Below are positions 52,374 to 61,545 of a stretch of DNA of 64,000 nucleotides, in pieces. The DNA is from Myxococcus fulvus (lineage in GTDB: Bacteria > Myxococcota > Myxococcia > Myxococcales > Myxococcaceae), in the NCBI RefSeq assembly GCF_900111765.1, contig NZ_FOIB01000016.1, positions 1 through 64,000 on the forward strand. Reading direction: 5' to 3'. Position 1 is the first letter of the stretch. Each line of letters starts with the position of its first letter. The notes under the pieces are model-generated. The model saw nothing but the letters and a program-made list of their open reading frames with translations. It was not told the DNA's origin and did no database searches. The position numbers and the translations under genes were made by a program.

Positions 52374-53798
52374 TCAGCGCAGCTTCGGCGGCAGCACCTT
52401 CAGCTGCGGCTTGACCACCTTCATGTCGCCGACGATGACGATGGTCATCGCGTCCTGCGCGAGCACCTTCGCCGCCACGGCGCGCACCTGCTCCGGCGTC
52501 ACCGCCATCACCCGGCTCACGTAGTCCTTCAGGTACGTCTCCGGCAGGCCGTGCAGGTCCACGTAGCGCAGCTTGTAGATGATGCCCATGCGCGACGAGT
52601 TCTCGAGCAGGAACGCTCCCGCCAGGTAGTTCTGCACGTCACGCAACTCCTCCGCGGGCGGCGGCGTCTTCCTCAGCGTGTCCACCTCCTTGAGGATCTC
52701 CTTCAGCGAGTCGCCCGTGTTCGCCGTCGTCACGTCCGCGTTCTGCACCCAGTACGCATCCTCCGGGTGCTCGGACACGTTGCTGTAGGGCGAGTACGCG
52801 TAGCCCTTCTTCTCGCGGATGTTCGAGGTGACGCGCGAGCTGAAGTACCCACCCAGCATCGTGTTCAACACATCCAGCGTGACGGCGTCCTCGCTCGTCG
52901 GCGGCAACGCCTTCGCCGCCACCCGCACCGTGGACTGCACCGAGCCCGGCCGGTCGAGGAACAGCACCGACTTCGCCACCTTCTGCTTCGGCACGTTCTT
53001 CAACCGCGCGGGGCCCGCGCGCCAGCCGCTGAACGCCTCGCGCACCACCTTCTCCACCTGAGCGGGCTCGAAGCGCCCCACCACGTACAACCGCGAGCGC
53101 GCCGCGCCCACGTTGGCCTCGTAGTGCTTCACCGCCTGGTCCCGCGTGTACCGCTTGAGCTGCTCCTCTGTCGCCAACCGGCGCCCGTACGGATGGTCCC
53201 CGTAGAGCGCCTTCGCCAGCATCTCGTTGGCCAGCACCTGGGGCATCGTCCGATACACCGCCAGGTCACGCATCAGGTCCCCCTTCAGCCGCTCCACCTC
53301 CGACGCGGGGAAGGCCGGGTTCTGGATGACGTCCGCCACCAGCGCCACCGCCTGCGGCGCGAACTCGGAGAGGACCTCGATGCTCACGTGGGACTCGTCC
53401 TCCTGCGTGCCCACGTCCAGCTCTCCACCCAGCTCGGCGGCGGCCTGGGCCACCTGCTCCGCGGAGCGCGTCGTCGTGCCCTCCTTGAGCAGCTTGCCCG
53501 CCAGGTCCGTGAGCCAGACCTCGTCCGCCTTCTCATGGATGTTGCCCGTCTCCACCACCAGCTGGATGGCCACCTTGGGCATGTCGCCATACGGCAACAG
53601 CGAGACCTCCAGCCCGTTGTCGAGCTTGAAGGACGTGCGCTGGGGGACGTTGAACGGCTTGGGCGCCGCCGGAGCCGGAGGCGCCTGTTTCGCGGCGGGC
53701 GCGGCGAGGACGGGCGCGGCGACCAGGCCGAACACCAACAGCGAGGACGCGACGAGACGATTTCGAAGAGAAGGGAAGGTCATGGTCGCGTTCCTCAT
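52374..53798 (-). CDS. M16 metalloprotease homologue lacking the zinc site
   Basis: A 474-residue exported protein (signal ending VAAPVLAAPA). It has two M16 domains, but the HxxEH motif is replaced by W95-L-T-D98-L99, so zinc cannot bind. The gene starts inside the stop of the upstream active gene (ATGA). Family knowledge: bacterial M16 pairs of one active and one inactive subunit work as a heterodimer. It ends with a VVKPQLKVLPPKLR tail. Confidence 0.88.
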   Translation of the reverse strand: MRNATMTFPSLRNRLVASSLLVFGLVAAPVLAAPAAKQAPPAPAAPKPFNVPQRTSFKLDNGLEVSLLPYGDMPKVAIQLVVETGNIHEKADEVWLTDLAGKLLKEGTTTRSAEQVAQAAAELGGELDVGTQEDESHVSIEVLSEFAPQAVALVADVIQNPAFPASEVERLKGDLMRDLAVYRTMPQVLANEMLAKALYGDHPYGRRLATEEQLKRYTRDQAVKHYEANVGAARSRLYVVGRFEPAQVEKVVREAFSGWRAGPARLKNVPKQKVAKSVLFLDRPGSVQSTVRVAAKALPPTSEDAVTLDVLNTMLGGYFSSRVTSNIREKKGYAYSPYSNVSEHPEDAYWVQNADVTTANTGDSLKEILKEVDTLRKTPPPAEELRDVQNYLAGAFLLENSSRMGIIYKLRYVDLHGLPETYLKDYVSRVMAVTPEQVRAVAAKVLAQDAMTIVIVGDMKVVKPQLKVLPPKLR

Positions 53799-55231
53799 TC
53801 AGCCAGCATCGTCTGGGGGGAAGCCGACACCGTCAGCACCGTGCGGTTCGTCGAACGCAGGTACTCGCGGGCCGTGCGCTGAATCACCTCGGGCGTCACC
53901 TTCATCAGCTCATCCTCCAGCTGGTTGAGCCGCCCCGGGTCGTCGAAGAACAGCGCGGACGAGGCCATCAGGTCCGCGCGCCCGAAGCCGAGCATGCCCT
54001 CCAGCTGCGCATACAAGCGGGAGCGCGCCTTCACCCGCGCCCGCGCCAGCGTCGCCGCGTCCACCGGCTTCTCCACCAGCTTCGCCACCACCCCGTCAAT
54101 CTCCCCGGCAATCGTCTCCGGCGAGATGACCGTGTCGTGGAACAGGTAGACGGTCCACAGCATGGGGCCGTTGTAGTTCCACTGGTTGCCCAGCTCGTTC
54201 ACCCCACCGCTCAGCTCGCCGGCGATGCCCTTCTTCTGCACCAGCTGCTGGTAGAGCGCGCTGTCGCTGCCCTGCAGCAGGATTTCGTCGATGAGCGCCA
54301 TCGCGTAGAACTCCGGCGTCCCCACCGGGGGCATGTGATAGCCCGCCGCGAACGCCGGCCGCGTGATTCGCGTGTCCTTCAGGTCGTGCCGCTTCTCCTT
54401 CTCCTGGCGCGGCTCGGAGATGTCCGGCAGCTGCGGCACCGGCGCCTTGGGCAGCGGGCCGAAGTACTGCCGCACCCAGCCCTTCACCTGCTCGGGCTCG
54501 AAGTCACCCACCACCACCAGCGCCGCGTTGCTCGGCGCGTAGTACGTCTTGAAGAACGCCCGCACGTCCTCGAGCGTGGCGGCCTCCAGGTCCTTCAGGT
54601 CGCCGTAGAAGTTGTGCGCGTTGTACCAGTTGGTGTTCGCCACCTGCGGCATGTCCAGCCACGGGAAGCCGCCATACGGCCGGTTGAGGACGTTGACCTT
54701 CACCTCGTTGGCCACCACGCCCTGCTGGTTCTTGAGGTTCTCCTCCGTCACCTCCAGGCCGCGCATGCGGTCGGCCTCGGCCCACAGCATGGTCTCCAGC
54801 GTGTTGGACGGGACGATTTCGAAGTAGTTGGTGAAGTCGAACCGGGTGGAGCCGTTGAACATGCCGCCGTTCTTCTGGATGAGGCGCGCCAGCTCCATCT
54901 TCCCCAGGTTCGTCGAGCCCTGGAACATCATGTGCTCGAACAGGTGCGCGAAGCCCGTGCGGTTCCTCGGCTCGATGCGGAAGCCGATGTTGTAATAGAC
55001 GCCGACCACCGCCTTGGGCACGGTGGTGTCGCGCGAGAGCACCACCCGCAAGCCGTTGTCGAGCTTGTAGTACTCCACCGGCACCTGGAGCTTCGGCGCC
55101 TGCGCTTCGGCGGGGGCCTCCACCTTCGCCGGCTCGGGCGCGGGTGACGCGGGCGTGGGCTGTGCTGCTTCTCGTGAAGCCGCGCACCCGAGGAACGCGG
55201 CGGCGGTTACCGCTCCGAGGACTCTTCTCAT
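53795..55231 (-). CDS. M16 zinc metalloprotease (active subunit), lipoprotein
   Basis: A 478-residue lipoprotein (MRRVLGAVTAAAFLGC). The inverted zinc motif H96-LF-E99-H100 with a distal Glu176 (75 residues later, in ANEVKVN) is complete, so the protein should be catalytically active. The PYGGFPWLDMPQVANTNWYNAHNFYGDLKDLEAATLEDVRAFFKTYYAPSN stretch is typical. It overlaps the inactive M16 gene by 4 bases. The pair likely forms a periplasmic peptidase clearing peptides. A CAGGGAGG site precedes the start. Confidence 0.9.
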   Translation of the reverse strand: MRRVLGAVTAAAFLGCAASREAAQPTPASPAPEPAKVEAPAEAQAPKLQVPVEYYKLDNGLRVVLSRDTTVPKAVVGVYYNIGFRIEPRNRTGFAHLFEHMMFQGSTNLGKMELARLIQKNGGMFNGSTRFDFTNYFEIVPSNTLETMLWAEADRMRGLEVTEENLKNQQGVVANEVKVNVLNRPYGGFPWLDMPQVANTNWYNAHNFYGDLKDLEAATLEDVRAFFKTYYAPSNAALVVVGDFEPEQVKGWVRQYFGPLPKAPVPQLPDISEPRQEKEKRHDLKDTRITRPAFAAGYHMPPVGTPEFYAMALIDEILLQGSDSALYQQLVQKKGIAGELSGGVNELGNQWNYNGPMLWTVYLFHDTVISPETIAGEIDGVVAKLVEKPVDAATLARARVKARSRLYAQLEGMLGFGRADLMASSALFFDDPGRLNQLEDELMKVTPEVIQRTAREYLRSTNRTVLTVSASPQTMLAE

Positions 55232-55325
55232 CGACCCTCCCTGGAACCTGGCCTGACGTCGAAAGGACGAGGCCACTACGAGCCCGCGCGGGACGTGATT
55301 GCCCCGGACAGGTGAAACAAATCGC

Positions 55326-55943
55326 TCAGGCCACCAGGAAGGCGGCCTGACAGTAGGCACACTCCAGCTTGTCCCCCGGCAGCACGCTCATCGCGCCCAC
55401 CGGCGCGTCACAGGTGGGGCAGTTGCGCGCCACGCCATGCGCCTGGATGAAGACGCTCCGGTGCACGTACTCGCGCGTCGCCCAGAGGAAGACGAGGTCC
55501 GCCTCGTGCCGGGCGACGATGGTCGAGAGCAGCTCCCGCGCCTCGGGCTCCGACACCTTGAGGAGGTCGGCCACGTCGCTCGTGCGGATGCGTGACTGTG
55601 CACGGATGATCCCAAACAGGAGCTCCCTGCGCCGCGCGTCGCGGAACGGCGCCATGCCCTTCTTCCACAAGTAGCGCCCCGCCCAGACGAACACCCCCAT
55701 CATCAGCAGCAACAACACGCCTTCGGAGCGGCTCTTCCCCGCATCCGGCGAAAAAATCCCCACCACGCCCACCATCATCCCCAGCAGCCCGAACACCACC
55801 AGCGGCCCCCCCGCCGCCATCCCCACCGCCCCCAACAGCTTCTTCAGCCCGCCCGCGGCGCCCTCGGAACGGGGGACCACCCTCGGCACGAAGGGCATGA
55901 GGGCGGAGGACTGCGGGGCATCGGACTCGAGTGGAGCGGTCAT
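55326..55943 (-). CDS. Membrane protein with winged-helix-like segment and C-terminal zinc ribbon
   Basis: A 205-residue protein. Two hydrophobic spans (GAVGMAAGGPLVVFGLLGMMVGVVGIF and GVLLLLMMGVFVWAGRYLW) precede a helical segment (ELLFGIIRAQSRIRTSDVADLLKVSEPEARELLSTIV) that looks like a winged helix. The protein ends in a zinc ribbon, CPTCDAP then CAYCQAAF. The start at 55943 is preferred over a longer frame. Family not recognised; a membrane-bound regulator is an inference. Confidence 0.7.
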   Translation of the reverse strand: MTAPLESDAPQSSALMPFVPRVVPRSEGAAGGLKKLLGAVGMAAGGPLVVFGLLGMMVGVVGIFSPDAGKSRSEGVLLLLMMGVFVWAGRYLWKKGMAPFRDARRRELLFGIIRAQSRIRTSDVADLLKVSEPEARELLSTIVARHEADLVFLWATREYVHRSVFIQAHGVARNCPTCDAPVGAMSVLPGDKLECAYCQAAFLVA

Positions 55944-56337
55944 GGCGTCTCGGAGGGCCAACAGGAGGACCCGGCCCCACATCCTAGAGGCCGCGCCGCC
56001 TCTCCTGGCGCACGGAATTTCCACGCCCGCCCAGGCGACCTCCACCCTGCCCGCATTCAATGACAGACGTGCAACCGCGTTGCGCGCGGCGTCACACGCC
56101 ATGCGCTCGGCCCGCACGGACGGGAAGTATCAATCCGCCCGAGGGTCCACGCTCACCCCGTCATTTTCCCAGCGGTTTTCCGCCTCGGAGGGGTGACACA
56201 TCCAGATGCCCATGGTAACCGGAACCTCCACCTCGTTGGTGGTCAAAAGGCACGTCTGACCATCGACTCACCTCTCATCCCAGGGCCGTTTCCGCGGAGC
56301 CTCGCGGAGGACCCTGTCATGCAAAGCGAGGAACCGC
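55944..56337. other. Divergent intergenic region upstream of kamA-like gene
   Basis: About 390 bases with no credible gene. Only short hairpins such as CCACC-tcgtt-GGTGG near 56230 are visible. GAGGAACC precedes the GTG start of the radical SAM gene. Confidence 0.4.
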
Positions 56338-57693
56338 GTGAGCGCTTCATCCAACGCGGTGCGGTCTCTGTCCGTGGGACAGCGGTACCGTGCCTTCACC
56401 CACAGGAACCTGGACGAGCTGACCGCCAGGGCGGGGCTCTCCGCGGAGGAGCGGCTGGCCGTGCAGGCGGTGGCCCAGGTGCTGCCCTTCCGCGTCAACA
56501 GCTACGTCGTCGAGGAGCTCATCGACTGGTCGGCCGCGCCCGACGACCCCATCTACCGGCTGGTGTTCCCGCAGGCGGACATGCTGCCGGCCGAGGACGT
56601 GTCGCGCCTGGTCGACCTGATGCGCGAGGGCACGGGCAGCCTGGAGCTCGCGGCGTACGTGCGTGAGGTGCGCGCGCGGCTCAATCCACATCCCGCCGGG
56701 CAGATGGAGTTGAACGTGCCCCGGCAGGCGAACGAGGAGGCGCTACCGGGGCTCCAGCACAAGTACCAGGAGACGGTGCTGTTCTTCCCCAAGCAGGGGC
56801 AGACCTGTCACGCCTACTGCACGTACTGCTTCCGCTGGGCGCAGTTCGTGGGAGACGCGGATTTGAAGTTCGCGTCGAAGGACATCGCGCCCATGGTGGA
56901 CTACGTGCGCGAGCACGAGGAGGTCACCAACGTGCTCTTCACCGGGGGCGACCCCATGGTGATGGGCGAGGCGGTGCTGTCGCGCTACATCGAGCCGCTC
57001 CTGGACATCGAGCACCTGGAGGCCATCCGCATCGGCACCAAGTCGCTGGCGTACTGGCCGCAGCGCTTCGTGACGGACCCGGACGCGGACGACACGCTGC
57101 GCCTGTTCGAGAAGGTGGTGGCGTCCGGCAAGAGCCTGGCCTTCATGGCGCACTTCTCCCATCCGCGGGAGATGGAGCCGGACATCGTGCAGGAGGCGGT
57201 GCGCCGCATCCGCTCCACCGGCGCGGTCATCCGCACCCAGGCGCCGCTCATCCGCGGCATCAACGATGACGCGGCCACGTGGGAGCGCATGTGGCGCACG
57301 CACCTGCGCCACGGCTTGGTGCCGTATTACATGTTCGTCGAGCGGGACACGGGGCCGCAGGACTACTTCGCCGTGCCGCTCGCGTCCGCGTACGACATCT
57401 TCCAGCAGGCGTACCGGCGCGTGTCGGGGCTGGCGCGCACGGTGCGCGGGCCCTCCATGTCCGCCACGCCGGGCAAGGTGTGCGTGGACGGAGTGATGGA
57501 GCTGGGCGGCGAGAAGGTGTTCATGCTGCACTTCATCCAGGCGCGCGACGCGGCGCTGGTGGGCAAGCCCTTCTTCGCGCGCTACGACGAGCACGCCACG
57601 TGGCTGCATGACTTGAAGCCCGCGCTGGGCGCCTCGCGCTTCCCGTGGGAAGCGGACCTGTCGCTGGGGGAGGCCGCTAACCTCCCAGGATGA
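56338..57693 (+). CDS. KamA-family radical SAM protein (lysine 2,3-aminomutase-like)
   Basis: A 451-residue enzyme. The radical SAM motif is C157-x3-C161-x2-C164 (CHAYCTYCF), followed by VLFTGGDPMVMGEAVLSRY. A TPGKVCVDG near the C-terminus is a candidate PLP-lysine region. The closest family is lysine 2,3-aminomutase, making beta-lysine as an osmolyte or precursor, though some relatives act on other amino acids. GTG start at 56338. The acetyltransferase partner (YodP/AblB) is not next to it. It overlaps the convergent EamA gene by 17 bases. Confidence 0.85.
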   Translation: MSASSNAVRSLSVGQRYRAFTHRNLDELTARAGLSAEERLAVQAVAQVLPFRVNSYVVEELIDWSAAPDDPIYRLVFPQADMLPAEDVSRLVDLMREGTGSLELAAYVREVRARLNPHPAGQMELNVPRQANEEALPGLQHKYQETVLFFPKQGQTCHAYCTYCFRWAQFVGDADLKFASKDIAPMVDYVREHEEVTNVLFTGGDPMVMGEAVLSRYIEPLLDIEHLEAIRIGTKSLAYWPQRFVTDPDADDTLRLFEKVVASGKSLAFMAHFSHPREMEPDIVQEAVRRIRSTGAVIRTQAPLIRGINDDAATWERMWRTHLRHGLVPYYMFVERDTGPQDYFAVPLASAYDIFQQAYRRVSGLARTVRGPSMSATPGKVCVDGVMELGGEKVFMLHFIQARDAALVGKPFFARYDEHATWLHDLKPALGASRFPWEADLSLGEAANLPG

Positions 57694-58561
57694 GGATGGC
57701 CATGCCCAGGATGAGCACGGCGATCATCCCGGACTTCAGCGCGATGTTGGCCTCGCGGAAGAAGAGCGCCGACAGCACGAAGCCGACGATGAGGCTCGTC
57801 CTGCGCAGCACGGACAGGTGTGTCACCAAAGCCTGGGGCTCGGAGATGGCGACGAAGTAGATGAGCTCCGCCGCCACCCACGAGCACCCCACCAGGGGGA
57901 TGCCCCAGCTCCACGTGAGCCCCAGGCCCCACGCGCCCCGTCGCCACATGTACGGGACGAAGACGAGCGCGGACAAGAGGCAGCGCTGGAACGCGGAGCT
58001 GGCTTGCAGCTCCAGCACGGGAAGGGCCAGCCGCGCGACGAGGAACTTGTCGTAGACGGTGGTCGCCGCCGACAGCGCGGTGGCGGCGAGCATCCACCAG
58101 AAGGAGCGGCTCTTCGACAGCGCGAGGCCCTCCTTCCGGCCCACGATGGACAGCACGTAGTACGAGCAGACGGTGAGCATCAGCCCGAGGAACTGGAGGG
58201 GCGTGAGCAGCTCGCGGAACATCAGGAACCCGCCCGCGAGCGTCCACAGAGGGCCGGACGCTCGCACCGCGCCCGCGATGGAGATGGGCAGCTCGCGCAC
58301 CGCGTAGTACGCGAGAATCCATGAGGCCGTCATCGCCACGCCCTTGGGCAACAGCCACGCCTGCTCGCGCCACGTCAGGCCGAAGGGGTCGATGGGTACG
58401 GGCAGCGCGCCCGGAATCAGCGCCGGCACCCAGCACAGCGCGCCGAAGAGGGAGGACCACATGACGACGGGGATGACGCTGTTGCCCGTCATCGCCTTCT
58501 TCGTCCAGACGTCATACAGGCCGAGCATCACGCCCGCGCCCAGGCCATACGCAATCCACAT
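57677..58561 (-). CDS. EamA/DMT-family transporter
   Basis: A 294-residue integral membrane protein with about ten spans in two EamA repeats (first MWIAYGLGAGVMLGLYDVWTKKAM; second FWWMLAATALSAATTVYDKF). These exporters move small metabolites or amino acids. It is 33 bases after the aldo-keto reductase gene, so it may be the export step of that gene set. It overlaps kamA-like DNA by 17 bases at the 3' end. Confidence 0.88.
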   Translation of the reverse strand: MWIAYGLGAGVMLGLYDVWTKKAMTGNSVIPVVMWSSLFGALCWVPALIPGALPVPIDPFGLTWREQAWLLPKGVAMTASWILAYYAVRELPISIAGAVRASGPLWTLAGGFLMFRELLTPLQFLGLMLTVCSYYVLSIVGRKEGLALSKSRSFWWMLAATALSAATTVYDKFLVARLALPVLELQASSAFQRCLLSALVFVPYMWRRGAWGLGLTWSWGIPLVGCSWVAAELIYFVAISEPQALVTHLSVLRRTSLIVGFVLSALFFREANIALKSGMIAVLILGMAILILGG

Positions 58562-58594
58562 GGGAATCGAGTCCTCGGAAACGGGGGTGCGCCG

Positions 58595-59356
58595 TCAGCC
58601 CTGGAGCGAGCGGAAGACGGCGTGGGTTTCGAGCAGGTGCTTCGCGGACTTGGTGCCCGTGAGCACGTAGCCGGAGAAGCGCTGGGCCAGGATGTGCTGG
58701 AGCGACTCGCGCGCGGCCCGCGTGGGCTCCCTCCCCTCCTCCTGGACGAGCTGCCCCATGGCGAAGGGACGGTTGACCAGGACCTGGAGCCCGTGGCGCG
58801 CGGCCAGCTCGAACGCGGGCGCGAGCGTGGTGTTCAACACGTTGAACGGGAACTGGAGGAACGAATACACGCCCACGTCACACGCGGCCTCCGCGGCAGT
58901 GACATCACTCACGCTGACGCCCACGTGACGCACGCCGAGCGTCCCCGCGTATTCGAGCACGCGCAACACGTCAGGTGAGCTCACGTTGGCCGCCGTCGCC
59001 TTGTGCACCTGGAGCAGGTCGATGCGCCCGAGCAGCCGCGTGCTCTCGTCCAGACTCCTGCGAAGCGCGTCGTACGAATGGTCCGTGAACGACGCCTGCC
59101 TCCCCGCGTCCCAGTGTTCGCCCAGCTTGGTGGCGACGAAGACGGAGCTCCGCTCGGCGCCGAGCCGCGACAGGAAGGCGCCGAAGCGCTGCTCGCTCGA
59201 ACCATACGCGGGCGCGGTGTCGTAGCAGCGCACCCCCAGCTCGAACGCGGTGTCGAGCAGGTGTTGTCCATCGGCCTCGGTCGGAGGCGGCTCGGAGCGA
59301 TAGCCCCACGTGCGCCCGAGCGAGAGCAGCCCGAGCCCCAGTCCCACCGCGCTCAT
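58595..59356 (-). CDS. Aldo/keto reductase
   Basis: A 253-residue NADPH-dependent reductase of the AKR fold. The catalytic set appears as D46-x-Y-like (GVRCYDTAPAYGSSE), Lys in FVATKLGEHW, and a His-containing strand (DLLQVHKA). It is slightly shorter than usual (about 300). It overlaps the beta-helix gene by 4 bases (ATGA), linking it to the flavoprotein operon. Substrate unknown. Confidence 0.85.
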   Translation of the reverse strand: MSAVGLGLGLLSLGRTWGYRSEPPPTEADGQHLLDTAFELGVRCYDTAPAYGSSEQRFGAFLSRLGAERSSVFVATKLGEHWDAGRQASFTDHSYDALRRSLDESTRLLGRIDLLQVHKATAANVSSPDVLRVLEYAGTLGVRHVGVSVSDVTAAEAACDVGVYSFLQFPFNVLNTTLAPAFELAARHGLQVLVNRPFAMGQLVQEEGREPTRAARESLQHILAQRFSGYVLTGTKSAKHLLETHAVFRSLQG

Positions 59357-59979
59357 GACTTCACCTTCGGGTGATAGAAGGCCTGGGGCTTCACGTCCTC
59401 GGCGCGGAACACGCCGTTGCCCAGGATGACCTGCCCCACCTCGAGCACCAGCCCCCGCGCCGTCCCCGAGCCCTTGAGCACCGCCGCGCGCGCGTCCGGG
59501 TCCGCGTCACTGAAGGGCGCGCCGCCCGCCAGCTTGCAGTTGTCCACCGTGATGGCCCCGAGCAGCTGTGAGCCCGAGCCGAGCGAGCACTCGCCGAACA
59601 CCGACGCCCCGCCGAGATAGCGGCCGCCATCGCCGAGGGTGATGCGCGCGCCGGGACGGTTGGCCTTCGCGGTGAATCCTCCCTCACCGAACTGGTTGCC
59701 ATCGCCGACGAGGATGGCGCCCGTCTCCGCGGCCAGCAGCGTGCCGGTGTGCAACACATTGCGATTCCCCAGCCGCAGCTCGGCCGTGGGCGCGCAGGTG
59801 AGCGTGACGCACGGGTAGATGACATTGCCCTCGCCCAGCTTCAGGTGCCGCGAGATGAGGACGGAGAACGGGTCGTAGACGACGTTGCCGGCGTCCGCGA
59901 GCGCGAGCACCTCCGTCACCGTCAACAACCCCGCCGAGCGCCGGGGCGCATCCAGGGCCGCGAGCAGCTCAAGCCGCAT
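59353..59979 (-). CDS. Left-handed beta-helix (hexapeptide-like) protein
   Basis: A 208-residue protein. The centre consists of repeated beta-helix turns (LGEGNVIYPCVTLT, LRLGNRNVLHTGTLLAAETGAILVGDGNQFGEGGFTA, ITLGDGGRYLGGASVFGECSLGSGSQLLGAITVDNCKLAGG), as in acyltransferases and gamma-carbonic anhydrases, but without a clear metal His triad. It overlaps the flavoprotein gene by 11 bases and the AKR gene by 4. It may transfer an acyl group or act as a scaffold. Confidence 0.7.
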   Translation of the reverse strand: MRLELLAALDAPRRSAGLLTVTEVLALADAGNVVYDPFSVLISRHLKLGEGNVIYPCVTLTCAPTAELRLGNRNVLHTGTLLAAETGAILVGDGNQFGEGGFTAKANRPGARITLGDGGRYLGGASVFGECSLGSGSQLLGAITVDNCKLAGGAPFSDADPDARAAVLKGSGTARGLVLEVGQVILGNGVFRAEDVKPQAFYHPKVKS

Positions 59980-61141
59980 GGTGGGCCTCCCGCGCGACGG
60001 AGGCGAGGCTGGCGTGGAGCACGTCACACGGCCGCTTCGCGATGAGCCCGTCCTCCAGCCGCTCGTAGAGCCGCGCCGTGAGCACGTCGGTGAGGAACGG
60101 CGCCTCGGTCATCTTCCCCGGCAGGATGCAGATGTGGCCCGGCACCGGCTCGTGGATGGCGATGTTGAGCGAGCGCGCGGACGTGGCATCCGGCGCGAAG
60201 TCCACCTTGGTGCACGCGACGTCGCTGTACGTGCCCGCATTCCTCCAGCCCGGCACCAGGCGCTCCAGCGCGCGGTGCAGGTTGTCGGCGCGCTCGGGCA
60301 CCACGAGATAGTCGGGGTTCGCGCACAGGAGCGCGTCCTCGTTGAGCCCCACGACGCTGTAGTCCCCGTGGTGCATCATCGCCGCCTCGTGCGGGTCCAC
60401 GTAGAACAGCCCGTGGCCGCCCAGCCGAGGCACCACCACCAGGTGGCTCTTCCAGTAGCGGATGGGCAGCTCCAGCTCGAAGAACTGGCGGAACAAGTCC
60501 CTTGCGCCGAAGCCCGTCGAGTAGACGAACAGCCGTGACTCCAGCTGCAGCGTCGAGCCGTCCGCCATGACGACGGTGGCCTCCGAGCCGCGCACGTGCT
60601 CCAGACGGGCGCCGGTGAGCACCTCGGCGCCGCCCTGCTGCGCGGAGGTGAGCAGCTTGCGGTACAGCATCCGCGTGTTGATGCTCACGTCCGCCACCTC
60701 GAACGCCTCCGAGGCCCGCGTCAGGTCCGCCGACGGGAAGCGCGCGGAGGCCTGCGCCTTCGTCAGCGGCCGATAGAACACGCCCGCCTCGTCCCACCGC
60801 GACACCAGCTCCTCGAGCCGGTCCGCGTCCCGCACCAGCACCATGGGCGGACGGTCCGCGTCCTCCACCGCCTCCGGCGCGAAGGCGCGAATCTGCTCGT
60901 GGCCGTAGATGCAGCGCCGCGCCACCTGCACCGCCGCCTGCCGGTCCTTCACCGAGCCCGCGTGATAGCTGCCCCGGTGCAGCCAGCCCTCGTTGCGCGT
61001 GGACGGCCCGCTCGCCAACGTCGGCTGCTTCTCCAACAACAACAACCGCAGGCCGAGCCGCGCCAGCTTGTGGCTCGCCATCAATCCCGTCACCCCGCCC
61101 CCCACCAACACCACGTCATATCGCTGCAGGTTTCGCGTCAC
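59969..61141 (-). CDS. FAD-dependent oxidoreductase, DAO-type
   Basis: A 390-residue flavoenzyme of the D-amino acid/glycine oxidase fold. The FAD motif is YDVVLVGGGVTGLMASHKLARLGLRLLLLEKQ, followed by the STRNEGWLHRGSYH region that resembles L-2-hydroxyglutarate and sarcosine-type oxidases. GTG at 61141 is chosen (GGGGAG upstream); a TTG at 61156 adds five residues. It leads a tightly overlapped set with the beta-helix and AKR genes, then EamA, suggesting one small-molecule pathway. Confidence 0.83.
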   Translation of the reverse strand: MTRNLQRYDVVLVGGGVTGLMASHKLARLGLRLLLLEKQPTLASGPSTRNEGWLHRGSYHAGSVKDRQAAVQVARRCIYGHEQIRAFAPEAVEDADRPPMVLVRDADRLEELVSRWDEAGVFYRPLTKAQASARFPSADLTRASEAFEVADVSINTRMLYRKLLTSAQQGGAEVLTGARLEHVRGSEATVVMADGSTLQLESRLFVYSTGFGARDLFRQFFELELPIRYWKSHLVVVPRLGGHGLFYVDPHEAAMMHHGDYSVVGLNEDALLCANPDYLVVPERADNLHRALERLVPGWRNAGTYSDVACTKVDFAPDATSARSLNIAIHEPVPGHICILPGKMTEAPFLTDVLTARLYERLEDGLIAKRPCDVLHASLASVAREAHHAA

Positions 61142-61545
61142 GGAAGGTCTCCCCAAAAAGCTCGCGGCCCCCCGTCAGACAGTGTTCATGACGGAGAGTT
61201 TTCAGAATCGTGACTTGCACGATTAACTTGATTTGCAACTATTGACGGTTCGCGTCTGGATTCGGAAGGACGCGCCGGGTGCGGCGTCCAGCGCCATGTC
61301 AGACATCGCCAGGAGTCGGTGCCCCGAGGCCCTCCGGTGACGACGGACCTGTCGCGCCGTGCGTCGACACCGAGGGCGGAGGCACGTGGAGGCGCCCCGG
61401 CGCGTGCGTGCACGGAACCCGCCGTCACGGGAGGTGCACGGCCGCGCTCGTTGGGACACACAAGTTCCCCACAGGCCCGCGCGCGAGGACCGAAGCAAAA
61501 ACACCGGATGCGTTCACCCTGCAATTCTTCAGGAGGCGTGAGCGC
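61142..61545. other. Divergent intergenic region with AT-rich promoter zone
   Basis: About 400 bases. The part nearest the flavoprotein (61195-61260) is AT-rich, with TTGCAC-16-AACTAT on the + strand and the palindrome at 61206-61224. The rest holds no supported gene. Confidence 0.5.
61206..61224. promoter_or_regulatory. Candidate operator palindrome
   Basis: AATCGTG-ACTTG-CACGATT, perfect 7-bp arms, in the AT-rich promoter zone between the flavoprotein operon and the secreted lipoprotein. Confidence 0.5.
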
